Shown here in pieces: positions 9,217 through 17,637 of a stretch of 64,000 nt of DNA. A program made the translations under genes and the position numbers. The notes beneath the pieces were generated by a model. The model saw only the letters and a list, made by a program, of their open reading frames with translations, had not been told where the DNA came from and made no database searches. The DNA is from DATLXU01 sp035575515. Lineage in GTDB: Bacteria > Acidobacteriota > Blastocatellia > UBA7656. How positions within the stretch are numbered: the first letter of the stretch is position 1; every line of letters begins with the position of its first letter. The stretch lies in the NCBI GenBank assembly GCA_035575515.1, contig DATLXU010000113.1, positions 17,603 to 81,602 on the forward strand. The letters run 5' to 3'.

Positions 9217-9753
9217 CTATGCGCTTGCTCGCCTATTGAATCTTCTGCGCAGCCGCCCTGAGATGGCTCTCAGGGCTGTTCGAAAAAAGCCGTGACGGGG
9301 CGGCGGCTCGTGCGCTTCGGTCTTTGCTTCTGCTTCGATGGCCGTAAAAAACTGCGAAGCCATCACACGGGCTGCGCCCTGAATCATCCGCTGGCCAACG
9401 CTTGCGATTGTGCCGCCGACCTGCACGTCGCCTTTGTAATTAACAATCGTCGCGCCGTCGCGCTCGTCGAGATCAATCTCGCCTGTGCCCTTCAAAAAAC
9501 CGGGCTGACCTTTGCCCTCAACAATCATTTTGAAGTGTTCGGGCGGGCGGGCGTCTTCGAGCCTCACGTTCCCTGTGAACACTCCTTTAATCGGGCCGAC
9601 GCCGGCTTTCATCGTCGTTGAATAGCTACTTTCGGCGGTCTTTTCTAATCGCTCGCATCCGGGTATGCACCGCTGCAAAACGGCAGGGTCGGTCATGGAT
9701 TCAAATACGCGCTCGCGCCGCGCGCGCACTTCATGGGTTCCTTCGATCTTCAT
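9217..9753 (-). CDS. coxG: CoxG-type SRPBCC protein
   Basis: 178 residues; last gene of the coxS-L-M-G operon. The SRPBCC/CoxG domain covers about residues 1-150, opening MKIEGTHEVRARRERVFESM, with PGCERLEK, GPIKGVFTGNV and the glycine-rich end YKGDVQVGGTIASVGQRMIQGAA. CoxG proteins act at the membrane as partners of the CO dehydrogenase/xanthine oxidase family; their exact role is recruitment or assembly. The last 30 residues are basic (RTALRAISGRLRRRFNRR), which could form the amphipathic membrane-associating tail known for this family. Confidence 0.9.
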   Translation of the reverse strand: MKIEGTHEVRARRERVFESMTDPAVLQRCIPGCERLEKTAESSYSTTMKAGVGPIKGVFTGNVRLEDARPPEHFKMIVEGKGQPGFLKGTGEIDLDERDGATIVNYKGDVQVGGTIASVGQRMIQGAARVMASQFFTAIEAEAKTEAHEPPPRHGFFRTALRAISGRLRRRFNRRASA

Positions 9754-9858
9754 AGTGGTCGGGAGTCAGGAATCGGGGGTCAGGGCCGGAATGGCCGCTG
9801 CCTTGAAACAGGCTCTGGGAGCCATTTCCAAGTCGGTCATTACCCTGCCCCGCTATCC
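9754..9858. repeat. Heptamer-phased intergenic repeat with palindromic core (locus A)
   Basis: It fills the gap between coxG and coxM. The left arm reads as four 7-base units in register: GGTCGGG, AGTCAGG, AATCGGG, GGTCAGG (9757-9784). A palindromic core (about 9800-9832) follows, with CCTTGAAA, GGCTC, GAGCC and TTTCCAAG. The core closely matches those at 23611-23644 and 46295-46327. The right arm is degraded. Confidence 0.75.
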
Positions 9859-9862
9859 ATGA

Positions 9863-10732
9863 TTACTTTTTCACTCGCGAAGCCGCAGCCTTAATCGCGC
9901 GGCGAGCATAGACCTGCGCCAGGTGAGTGCGATAGGCTTCCGACGCGTAGAGGTCGCCGTTTATTGAAACTCCATCGGCAACAGTCGCCGCAGCTTTTGC
10001 GATTGATTCATCATCGAGCGCACTGCCAATTAATGCCTGCTCTGCCGCGCTCGCGCGATACGCTTTCGACGCGACGCCCGTGATGCCGATGCCGGCAGAC
10101 TGGCACGCGCCGTTCGCGTCGAGCGTCAGAGCGACGGCTACGCCTACGACTGCGAAACCGGAAGCAGGCTGCGGCACTTTCTTGTATGCCTGGCCCGTGC
10201 GCCCTTGCGGAGTTTTGATTCTTATCTCGCGCAGTATCTCGCCCGCATCGAGCGCGCTCGTGAGCATATCAACGAAGAAATCATCGGCTTTGATTGTGCG
10301 CTCGCCTTTTGCTGAAACGGCTACGATTTCAGCGCCGAGCGCGATCATCGCGGCGGGCCAGTCGGCAGCCGGGTCAGCGTGCGCGAGGCTTCCGCCAATT
10401 GTGCCTTTGTTGCGCACCTGCACGTCGCCGATGTTTTCGGCGCATTCCGGCAGCAGCGGACAGATGTCGCGCAGCCGAGCCGATGACTCGATCTGGTAAT
10501 GAGTCGTCATTGCGCCGATGCGAATCTCGCCCGCATCTTCGCGAATGTATGCGAGGTCTTTGATGCGCCCGATGTCAATCAATATCTGAGGCATCGCAAG
10601 CCGCAGCTTCATCGCCGGAATCAGGCTGTGCCCGCCCGCGAGTATCTTCGCTTCGTCCGGGTGTTCTGCAAGCAGCGCGATTGCTTCGTCGAGCGTCGCG
10701 GGAGTCACGTAGTCAAACTGTGCTGGGATCAT
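9863..10732 (-). CDS. coxM: Molybdenum hydroxylase FAD-binding medium subunit (CoxM-like)
   Basis: 289 residues, the normal length for the FAD subunit of CO dehydrogenase/xanthine dehydrogenase enzymes. The two FAD pyrophosphate motifs are present: AGGHSLIP (32-39) and TIGGSLAHADPAADW (about 114-128). It begins FDYVTPATLDEAIALL, typical of this family. It would pass electrons from the [2Fe-2S] subunit to an acceptor. The gap to the coxL stop is only about 10 bases, so the two are probably cotranscribed. Confidence 0.93.
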   Translation of the reverse strand: MIPAQFDYVTPATLDEAIALLAEHPDEAKILAGGHSLIPAMKLRLAMPQILIDIGRIKDLAYIREDAGEIRIGAMTTHYQIESSARLRDICPLLPECAENIGDVQVRNKGTIGGSLAHADPAADWPAAMIALGAEIVAVSAKGERTIKADDFFVDMLTSALDAGEILREIRIKTPQGRTGQAYKKVPQPASGFAVVGVAVALTLDANGACQSAGIGITGVASKAYRASAAEQALIGSALDDESIAKAAATVADGVSINGDLYASEAYRTHLAQVYARRAIKAAASRVKK

Positions 10733-10742
10733 CTTTTACCTC

Positions 10743-13142
10743 CTACGCCTGTGCATTGATTATCCGCCAGACGTTTTCCGGTTTGATTGGCATATCCAAG
10801 TGGCGAACGCCCAATGGCGCGAGCGCGTCAACGATGGCGTTTACAATCGCAGGCGTTGCGCCGATGGTTCCTGCTTCGCCCACGCCTTTAACGCCCATCG
10901 GATTCACTGGAGTTGGCGTTTCGGTCCTATCAGTCTCCATCTGCGGAATCATCGCTGCCTTCGGCACCGCGTAATCCATCAATGTGCCGGTCACAAGCTG
11001 GCCCTGCTCGTCGTAAACAACTTCTTCGTACATCGCCTGCCCAATTGATTGAACGATGCCGCCGTGAACTTGCCCGTCAACGAGCAGCGGGTTAATCACC
11101 TTGCCGCAGTCGTCCACCGCGACGTAGCGAAGGAATTTAATCTCGCCTGTCTCGCGATCAACTTCAACGGCGACTATGTGAGTGCCGAACGGAAAAGTGA
11201 AATTTGTCGGCTCGAAGAAATGAGTCGCCGAAAGTCCCGGCTCCATGCCCGGCGGTATCTCGCGCGCGATGTGAGCCGCAAGCGCGATCTCTTGAATCGA
11301 GATTTGCTTGCCTTCAGGCTCCGGCTCAGGCAACGCGCCAGCCGGAGCTTGACCCACCGGAACATCAGGCTGCGGAACTTCGGCTGCCGCAGAAGCGGCT
11401 CTGGCAGCCTGTTTCGAGAACTTGCCCTCTTTGAAGACGATGCCCGCAGCGTCGGCTCCGAGCATATGCGCAGCTATCTTTGATGCTTTCTCTTTCAACT
11501 TTTCAACTGCGTAATAGACAGCCGTTCCGCCGACGGCAGTTGCGCGGCTGCCGAATGTGCCGATGCCGTATTGCACAATCGAAGTGTCGCCGTGAATGAC
11601 GGTCACGTCTTCGAGCGCAACGCCAAGCTGATCGGCCACGATCTGCGCAAACGAAGTCTCCTGCCCCTGACCGTGCGGCGATGCGCCCGTCAGGACAGTG
11701 ACTTTTCCGGTAGGCTCAATTCTCACTGTCGCGCTCTCCCAGCCGCCTGCGGGCATAGCCTGCGACGGGCCGAGCGCGCATATCTCGACATAAGACGAAA
11801 CGCCTATGCCGATGAGTCGCCCTTCGTCGCGCGCTTTGCGTTGCTCTTCGCGGAGATTCGCGTAATCGCTCATCTCAAGCGCGCGTGTGAGCGCGGCTTC
11901 ATAGTTGCCGCTATCGTAGAAGAGTCCCGTCGCGGTCTTGAATGGGAACTCGGATGGCGCGGGGAAATTTTTTCGCCGCACTTCAACCGGATCCATGCCA
12001 AGTTCTGCTGCGACTACGTCCATTATTCGCTCGACGACATAAGTCGCTTCGGGCCGTCCCGCTCCGCGATAAGCATCCGTTGCCATCTTGTTTGTGAATA
12101 CGCCTGTGACGTTCATTTGAATCGCGGGAATTTTGTACGCACCCGAAAGCATCAATCCGGTCAGCGTCGGAATCGCGGGCGTGAGCAGTTGATGATACGC
12201 GCCTAAATCGGCATAGACGTTATAGCGAAGCCCTGTGATCGTGCCGTCGTTTTTCACGCCGACTTCTATCTCGCCGACCTGCCCGCGCCCGTGAATCGTC
12301 GCTTGAATGTTTTCGCGCCGAGTCTCTATCCATTTAACGGGCTTGCCGAGTTGCATCGAAATCCATCCAAGCAGAGCTTCTTCGGCATAAACGTTGAGCT
12401 TCGAGCCAAACCCGCCGCCGACTTCGGGCGTAATCACGCGCAGCTTGTTTTCAGGGATGCCAATCATCAGGGCGAGTTGTGTGCGAAGCAGGTGCGGGAT
12501 TTGAGTCGAAGACCAGATCGTTAGTTCCTGCTCGCCCGGCAGGTATCGCGCAAGCACGCCGCGCGGCTCCATCGCGATAGGCGCGAGCCGCTGATGAACC
12601 ATGCGCTGCTTAACAATGCGATCAGCTTGTTGCATTGCCGCTTCGATGTCGCCTTCGCCGGAGGTGAGCTTATAGGCGATGTTGTCGCCGTATTCCTCGT
12701 AGACGAGCGGGCCGCCTTTCGCAGCTTCTTCAACATCAACGACCGCAGGCAGTTCTTCGTAATCAACCATTATCAAATCAATCGCGTCGCGCGCGGCATA
12801 ACGGTCGGTCGCTACGACTGCGGCGATTGGCTGACCTACGAACACGACGTGGTCGGTTGCAAGCACTCGATAATCGGGCACTTTCAAATCGGGCAGCGCG
12901 GCGGCGCAGGGCACAGGGCCGATTTTTGAGGCAACGTCTTTGCCCGTGTAGACGGCGACGACTCCGGGCGCGTGCGCGGCTTCGCTCGTGTCAATGCTCG
13001 TGATGCGCGCATGCGCGTACATCGAGCGAAGGAACGCGACATAAAGCGTATCGGGCAGCTTGATGTCGTCAACGTAATGGCCCAAGCCCTGAATCAATCG
13101 CGGGTCTTCGGTGCGCTTAACTCTCTTTCCAACGTAACTCAT
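10743..13142 (-). CDS. coxL: Molybdenum hydroxylase large subunit (CoxL form II-like)
   Basis: 799 residues binding the molybdopterin cytosine dinucleotide cofactor. Visible are the N-terminal YVGKRVKRTEDPRLIQG, the cofactor-contact GGGFGSK, the active-site loop AYRGAGRPEA, and the C-terminal GVKGVGEAGTIGATPA with the catalytic-type Glu. Form I aerobic CO dehydrogenases carry AYxCSFR in the loop. AYRGAGR is the form II signature, so the substrate may be CO or another small aldehyde or heterocycle. An Ala/Pro-rich insert (about residues 580-615) interrupts the C-terminal half. The operon order is S-L-M-G; no coxD/E/F maturation gene is next to it. Confidence 0.92.
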   Translation of the reverse strand: MSYVGKRVKRTEDPRLIQGLGHYVDDIKLPDTLYVAFLRSMYAHARITSIDTSEAAHAPGVVAVYTGKDVASKIGPVPCAAALPDLKVPDYRVLATDHVVFVGQPIAAVVATDRYAARDAIDLIMVDYEELPAVVDVEEAAKGGPLVYEEYGDNIAYKLTSGEGDIEAAMQQADRIVKQRMVHQRLAPIAMEPRGVLARYLPGEQELTIWSSTQIPHLLRTQLALMIGIPENKLRVITPEVGGGFGSKLNVYAEEALLGWISMQLGKPVKWIETRRENIQATIHGRGQVGEIEVGVKNDGTITGLRYNVYADLGAYHQLLTPAIPTLTGLMLSGAYKIPAIQMNVTGVFTNKMATDAYRGAGRPEATYVVERIMDVVAAELGMDPVEVRRKNFPAPSEFPFKTATGLFYDSGNYEAALTRALEMSDYANLREEQRKARDEGRLIGIGVSSYVEICALGPSQAMPAGGWESATVRIEPTGKVTVLTGASPHGQGQETSFAQIVADQLGVALEDVTVIHGDTSIVQYGIGTFGSRATAVGGTAVYYAVEKLKEKASKIAAHMLGADAAGIVFKEGKFSKQAARAASAAAEVPQPDVPVGQAPAGALPEPEPEGKQISIQEIALAAHIAREIPPGMEPGLSATHFFEPTNFTFPFGTHIVAVEVDRETGEIKFLRYVAVDDCGKVINPLLVDGQVHGGIVQSIGQAMYEEVVYDEQGQLVTGTLMDYAVPKAAMIPQMETDRTETPTPVNPMGVKGVGEAGTIGATPAIVNAIVDALAPLGVRHLDMPIKPENVWRIINAQA

Positions 13143-13156
13143 AGAACCTCCGGTTC

Positions 13157-13240
13157 GTCATTAGTCATTAGTCCTTTGTCATTTGCCTTCTGCCTCGAAT
13201 GACAAAGGACTAATGACCAGTGACAAAGGACTAATGACTA
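13157..13240. repeat. Twelve heptamers in register between coxS and coxL (locus E)
   Basis: The whole 84 bases split into twelve 7-base units without a slip. On the left are GTCATTA, GTCATTA, GTCCTTT, GTCATTT; on the right ATGACAA, AGGACTA, ATGACCA, GTGACAA, AGGACTA, ATGACTA. The stretches 13164-13183 and 13198-13217 are a perfect 20-bp inverted repeat with a 14-base loop. The last unit overlaps the coxS stop codon (13238-13240). In the transcript it would form a strong hairpin between the two cistrons. Confidence 0.9.
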
Positions 13241-13720
13241 ATCCGCCGCTTGTCCGCTCATCTTGCGGGCGGCGTATTGGACTGCCTCGACGATGTGTTG
13301 ATAGCCGGTACAGCGGCACAGGTTTCCTTCAAGCCCGTGACGAATCTCTTCTTCGCTAGGATTGGGGTTGCGATTGAGAATCTGCGTCGCGGCCATAATC
13401 ATGCCGGGCGTGCAGTAACCGCACTGCAATCCGTGCTGCTCCCAGAAACCTTCCTGCACAGGATGAAGCTCGCCGTTGGCGGCTAATCCTTCAATAGTGG
13501 TGATGCTTGCGCCATCGGCTTGGATTGCAAACATCGTGCATGACTTTACGGACTGCCCGTCAACAAGCACGGTGCATGCGCCGCAGATGGAAGTCTCGCA
13601 GCCGACGTGCGTGCCCGTCAGCCCTAGCACGTCTCTGATGTAGTGAACGAGCAGCATTCGCGGCTCGACTTCATCGTGATGCGCCGTTCCATTTACGTTA
13701 ACTGTGATAGCTTTCTTCAT
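13238..13720 (-). CDS. coxS: Molybdenum hydroxylase [2Fe-2S] small subunit (CoxS-like)
   Basis: 160 residues, first gene of the cox-type operon. The plant-type ferredoxin cluster is bound by Cys41, Cys46, Cys49 and Cys61 (CETSICGAC). The second, helical cluster is bound by Cys100, Cys103, Cys135 and Cys137 (CGYC, CRC). This is the normal ligand set. The subunit relays electrons from the molybdenum centre in CoxL to FAD in CoxM. The 95-base gap to coxL is taken up almost wholly by the heptamer repeat, which may change the ratio of small to large subunit. Confidence 0.95.
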   Translation of the reverse strand: MKKAITVNVNGTAHHDEVEPRMLLVHYIRDVLGLTGTHVGCETSICGACTVLVDGQSVKSCTMFAIQADGASITTIEGLAANGELHPVQEGFWEQHGLQCGYCTPGMIMAATQILNRNPNPSEEEIRHGLEGNLCRCTGYQHIVEAVQYAARKMSGQAAD

Positions 13721-13893
13721 GAAGCCACCTCACTTTATTGTGCGAGCAGTCCGGCAGAGGCGACCGCTCTGACTAGAATGACAAAGCGGGCGAACTCTGC
13801 AACCCGCTCTAGTTGATAGCAATTGAAAAGAAACTCTGTTATGTGGATGCTTCGGGCCGGATAGTAACACTTGCAGGCGGGAGATTCAAGCAA

Positions 13894-13963
13894 GGGATGA
13901 AGGATGAGTGATGAAATACTTTGAAATTTGGAATCTCAAATTTCAAATTTCAAATTCCAAATA
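13894..13963. repeat. Ten heptamers in register (locus F)
   Basis: Ten consecutive 7-base units: GGGATGA, AGGATGA, GTGATGA, AATACTT, TGAAATT, TGGAATC, TCAAATT three times, CCAAATA. The TGAAATTTGGAA and TTCAAATTCCAA parts are partly complementary. It lies in the gap upstream of coxS and downstream of the LLM oxidoreductase gene (both on the minus strand). Different sequence from the other loci, same 7-base phasing. Confidence 0.8.
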
Positions 13964-13991
13964 CACGGCTCAATAGTTCTTTTTGATCCCC

Positions 13992-14840
13992 TCACCCTTC
14001 CAGAAGCGGCGGGCCTTGCTTTATTCGGGCGCGCAGTTTTTTCTCGTCGCCCATCCAGTCGCTTTCGACCCACCAGGTCGCGCCTGCTTCGGCAAACGGG
14101 CGAACAGTTTCAATCGCGCGCTTCTTGCTCTTGGCGGGCGTTGTGCCTCCCGCGACGATGTCAAACTTGTCAGACTGCGGGTGATTCTCGAAAACATAAT
14201 CTCTCACTTCGCGGATGAGATTAGCATCAGGGATGCCGCTTGGACCTGCTTTGTACTTCTGCACGATCACGCCATCGTATTTGAGCGCGCGGCGCATGGA
14301 TTTCTCCCTTGGCCAAACGCCGACTACCCATACGGGAATGCGCGGAGATTGGATTGGCTTCGGCAGCATAGTCATGTTGTCAACCGTGTAATGCTCGCCC
14401 TTGAAGCTGAACGGCTTGCCCGTCCACAATCCTGTCATTATCTCAAGCGCTTCACCCATCCGCTCGGCGCGAGTCTTCAAATCCATCGGCTCGCCCACTT
14501 TGTAGAATCCTCCGTCGTGTTCAGCAGCGCCAAGCCCTGCACAGAAAATCAAGCGACCGTTGGAAAGATAATCGAGCGTCTGCGCCTCGCGCGCGAGCTT
14601 CCATGGACGGCGGCGTGGAACGGCGATGATCATAGTGCTTATCAAAATACGCTCAGTCTTCATCGCCACAGCCGTCATCGCAATCCAAGGATCGTACCAG
14701 GGGAATGCAGGAAAGCCTTTTGTCTCGATTGCCAGAGCGTCGGCCAGAAAGACCGCGTCCCAACCGTTCTCTTCAGCTTCAACCGCGAGGTCGCAGATAG
14801 TCTGAACGTCGTTTATCTGAATGACCAATCCGTATTTCAT
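13992..14840 (-). CDS. LLM class flavin-dependent oxidoreductase
   Basis: 282 residues with the luciferase-like (bacterial luciferase/F420 or FMN monooxygenase) fold. Family stretches are AVEAEENGWDAVFLAD near residue 20, a TERILISTMI strand, REAQTLDYLSNGRL, and GAALEI-type GEALEIMTGLWTGKPF. These enzymes use FMNH2 or F420 on small organic substrates; the sequence does not fix which. It follows the AraC-type regulator at 14951 on the same strand, about 110 bases away, which may control it. Confidence 0.88.
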   Translation of the reverse strand: MKYGLVIQINDVQTICDLAVEAEENGWDAVFLADALAIETKGFPAFPWYDPWIAMTAVAMKTERILISTMIIAVPRRRPWKLAREAQTLDYLSNGRLIFCAGLGAAEHDGGFYKVGEPMDLKTRAERMGEALEIMTGLWTGKPFSFKGEHYTVDNMTMLPKPIQSPRIPVWVVGVWPREKSMRRALKYDGVIVQKYKAGPSGIPDANLIREVRDYVFENHPQSDKFDIVAGGTTPAKSKKRAIETVRPFAEAGATWWVESDWMGDEKKLRARIKQGPPLLEG

Positions 14841-14950
14841 AACAGACTCCTTTCTGCGGGCAAATCAGCAATGCATCAGGTATCTGCTACTTTAAATCAA
14901 ATCGGCGGAGTGAGTCTTGGCGTTTTTTGATGTTGCGAGAAAGCTGTCAG

Positions 14951-15772
14951 TTAATCTTCGTCGTCGGCGTCGCCAAGTAGAATACTTTGGCAGAGACCGG
15001 GAGATGAGTTCGTCTGCTTGCGAAACTGCTTGTAGAACCTGCCCAAATCGTTGTATCCCACATCCATTGATACTTCGATTATCGGCTCGCCCAACGCAAG
15101 CCGCGTCATCGCATCGCTCGCGCGCACCTGATGGCAATACTTGTTCGGCGCAAGCCCGAAATCTTTCTTGAACTGCCGCGATAGGTGCGCATGCGATACG
15201 CCAAGTTTCTGTGCAATGGCGGCAATCTGTACGCCTTCGTTGTAGGTTTGGTCAATGATTGATTTGGCTCGCGCCGAAAGCTCCGAAGGGCGCGGGAATC
15301 TTTCGATGAATCGCGCTTCGGAAACGCTGCGCAACGTCTCGGCCAACTCTTGAGCGTCACGCGGGCACTCGAAATCTTTCGCATCAAATATGAATGGACG
15401 ATTCATCCACGCTTCAGGGAAAGAAGTTTTTCCGCCAAAGCCGCTCCAATGAAAGCTGGCGTTGTCGAAACACATCTCGGTGATTGAAAAAAGCGAGAAC
15501 AACAGACCGAATCGTTTCGGCGGCACAATGCGCTCGCCGCCGGAGATGAAATAGATGCCGCCTTCCTTGATTGTGATTAACTCGAACATCCACGATGGTC
15601 CCGAAACCCAAGTCTCCGAAGAACAGCCGCGCACCTCAACATCTTCTTCCACGCGCACGACTCTGTCGCCGTCGGTGGTCGTGATTCGATGCGAGCGCAG
15701 CGTCGCGCCATCGGGCAGGGCCATCTCAAAGTCGGCTTCTTTCGTTACGCTGCTCGTTTTCGGTTTGCTCAT
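14951..15772 (-). CDS. AraC-family transcriptional regulator
   Basis: 273 residues. The C-terminal third is a double helix-turn-helix AraC/XylS domain: QIAAIAQKLGVSHAHLSRQF and EVSMDVGYNDLGRFYKQF, the second containing the conserved G-Y/F-x-D pattern. The N-terminal part (about 20-150) is probably the ligand-sensing half, with SGGERIVPPKRFGLLF resembling an AraC-type arm, but I cannot name the ligand. The gene ends in an acidic tail. It starts 5 bases after the ribF stop and could be translated from the same message. Confidence 0.88.
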   Translation of the reverse strand: MSKPKTSSVTKEADFEMALPDGATLRSHRITTTDGDRVVRVEEDVEVRGCSSETWVSGPSWMFELITIKEGGIYFISGGERIVPPKRFGLLFSLFSITEMCFDNASFHWSGFGGKTSFPEAWMNRPFIFDAKDFECPRDAQELAETLRSVSEARFIERFPRPSELSARAKSIIDQTYNEGVQIAAIAQKLGVSHAHLSRQFKKDFGLAPNKYCHQVRASDAMTRLALGEPIIEVSMDVGYNDLGRFYKQFRKQTNSSPGLCQSILLGDADDED

Positions 15773-15777
15773 CGCAG

Positions 15778-16734
15778 TTATCGAAATTCAAAATTGCGGC
15801 GCACGCACTCACGATTGAAGTATTTGCTCGCGCGCTTCACGTCCTTTTCAATTTGAGCGCGAAGCGAGTCAACCGATTCAAATTTGCGCTCGCCGCGAAG
15901 CCTGTGCATGAAGCGCACGCGAATCTTTTCGGCGTATAACTCTTTGTCAAAATCCATGACGTGCGTTTCGATTGTTACCTCCGGCTCGCCGCCAAAAGTT
16001 GGCTTGTGCCCGACGTTTGTGATCGAGCGCCGCCATTCGCCTTCGGCTAAAGTCAATGTCACGTAAACGCCGCTGGCGGGAATTACAGTGTTGTGAGGTT
16101 TGAGGTTCGCCGTCGGGTATTGAAGCTGCGACTTTGCAATGCGTCGGCCTTCGATGACGCGGCTCTCGATGCCGTAAGGGCGACCAAGCATTCGCCGCGC
16201 CAAATTGATGCGGCCTGCGCCAAGCAGTCGGCGAATCATCGTAGAGCTTACGCGATGGCCGCGCAGTTTCATCTCAGGCACTTCTTCGGCCTTGCGGCCA
16301 AGCTCATCCGCAACTCGCTTGAGCAATTCAAAGCGGCCTTCGCGATTGTGGCCGAAGGCGAAGCCGTGACCAAGATAAACTTCGCGCGCGTCCAATCGCC
16401 CGAAGATTATATTTCGCAAAAAATCTTCTGCGCTCACGAGCGCAAGCTCAGGCGTGAAGGTCAAAACAACGACCTGCTCAATGCCTAGCCGCTCGCATCC
16501 TTCCATCTTCTGCTCAAAGGTTTGAAGCAAGGGCGGCGCGGTTTCAGGATGAAGCACGGCGCGCGGGTGCGGCTCGAAGGTGACGACTGTAGCAGGAGCA
16601 TTGACGGCGCGCGCGCGCTCCACGACCCTGCTCATGATTTGTTGATGCGCGAGATGAAGACCATCGAATACGCCGAACGTCAGCACCGTCGGCGTTTTAA
16701 TCTCTGCGCTTTCAAGGTCGCGGAATGTTTTCAT
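15778..16734 (-). CDS. ribF: Bifunctional riboflavin kinase / FAD synthetase
   Basis: 318 residues from the ATG at 16734; a longer frame to 16791 would start within a hairpin repeat. The N-terminal adenylyltransferase domain has TFGVFDGLHLAHQQ and LGHGFAFGHNREG. The C-terminal flavokinase domain has GRPYGIESRVIEG, YPTANL, PASGVYV and TNVGHKPTFGG. It makes FMN and then FAD from riboflavin and ATP. Several flavoproteins nearby (coxM, the LLM enzyme, sthA) need its product, but they are not obviously in one operon with it. Confidence 0.95.
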   Translation of the reverse strand: MKTFRDLESAEIKTPTVLTFGVFDGLHLAHQQIMSRVVERARAVNAPATVVTFEPHPRAVLHPETAPPLLQTFEQKMEGCERLGIEQVVVLTFTPELALVSAEDFLRNIIFGRLDAREVYLGHGFAFGHNREGRFELLKRVADELGRKAEEVPEMKLRGHRVSSTMIRRLLGAGRINLARRMLGRPYGIESRVIEGRRIAKSQLQYPTANLKPHNTVIPASGVYVTLTLAEGEWRRSITNVGHKPTFGGEPEVTIETHVMDFDKELYAEKIRVRFMHRLRGERKFESVDSLRAQIEKDVKRASKYFNRECVRRNFEFR

Positions 16735-16764
16735 CGGCGTTAAATGGCTCGGATTCTTTTGAAG

Positions 16765-16801
16765 TCCCGCTAGGAGCGGGATGTAAAACATTCCGCTCCT
16801 A
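16765..16801. repeat. Intergenic hairpin repeat upstream of ribF
   Basis: TCCCGCT AGG AGCGGGA (16765-16781) is a self-complementary hairpin. TAGGAGCGGGATGT (16771-16784) also pairs with ACATTCCGCTCCTA (16788-16801) with one mismatch. The alternative pairings give a compact REP-like structure between the MBL gene and ribF. It is not heptamer-phased. Confidence 0.7.
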
Positions 16802-16881
16802 CGGAGCTTGTGCTTAATAACATGGCTTCCTTAACATCTCTCCTACAGATCTTTCTTTTTCAACATCCGCTCGATACAGCT

Positions 16882-17637
16882 TCAATCAACTTCTATCGTC
16901 AACCCGTCATAAGCAATTTCGACGCCTTCGGGCAGATGATCGCTTGTGTCGGCGTGTTTGATGTCGTGCGAAATGTGCGTGAGCAGCGCGCGGCGCGGCT
17001 TCAAGCGTTCAATGTAGTCGAGCGACTCGTCCAAAGTCATGTGCGTCGGATGCTTTTTGAAGCGTAGCGCGTCAATCACAAGCAGATCCAGCCCGCGCAG
17101 CCTTGCGCACGTTTCTTCGGGAATCTCGTTGCAATCCGTGACGTAAGCGAATCCGCCTATGCGGTACGCGGTCACTGGCAACCGTCCGTGAATGACGGTG
17201 AGCGGCTCGACTTCAAGGCCGAGCAGATTGAAATCGCCGATGATCGTATGCGGGATGATGCGCGGGACTCCTGGATAAGGCGATGGCTCAAACGCGTAAG
17301 CGTAGATGCGCCGCAGTCCTTTCCAAGTCTCTTCAGTCGCAAAGACCGCAATCGCGCCGTGTCGAAACATAAACGGGCGCGCATCATCCAATCCGAAGCA
17401 ATGGTCCGCGTGCGAATGCGTGAACAGAATCGCGTCAAGGCGTCTTAATCCGACGCGGAGCGCCTGCTGGCGAAAGTCTGTCGAAGCATCAATGATAATG
17501 TTGCGCCCGTCGTGTTCGATCAACACGGATGTTCGCAGCCGCTTGTCGCGCGGATCATCCGAAAGGCAGGTTTCGCAATCGCAGCCGACGGTCGGAACGC
17601 CTACCGATGTGCCTGTGCCAAGAAAGGTGACTCTCAT
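16882..17637 (-). CDS. MBL-fold metal-dependent hydrolase (PhnP-like)
   Basis: 251 residues of the metallo-beta-lactamase fold. It begins MRVTFLGTGTSVGVP followed by CDCETC, and carries the metal site THSHADH near residue 82, then IIIDAS and the late histidines in LLTHISHD. The GTGTSxGVP opening and cysteine pair are seen in PhnP-type phosphodiesterases and related hydrolases. No phn genes are nearby, so a cyclic phosphodiester or general phosphodiesterase role is only inferred. Its start overlaps the DUF1844 gene by 4 bases, which suggests coupled translation. Confidence 0.88.
   Translation of the reverse strand: MRVTFLGTGTSVGVPTVGCDCETCLSDDPRDKRLRTSVLIEHDGRNIIIDASTDFRQQALRVGLRRLDAILFTHSHADHCFGLDDARPFMFRHGAIAVFATEETWKGLRRIYAYAFEPSPYPGVPRIIPHTIIGDFNLLGLEVEPLTVIHGRLPVTAYRIGGFAYVTDCNEIPEETCARLRGLDLLVIDALRFKKHPTHMTLDESLDYIERLKPRRALLTHISHDIKHADTSDHLPEGVEIAYDGLTIEVD

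Noticed and set aside
13157..13240. CRISPR-like array
   Set aside because: Units are 7 bases with no spacers and no cas genes are near; it is a tandem heptamer repeat.
13983..14930. 315-codon plus-strand frame opposite the LLM oxidoreductase
   Set aside because: It mirrors a well-supported gene and has no motif of its own.
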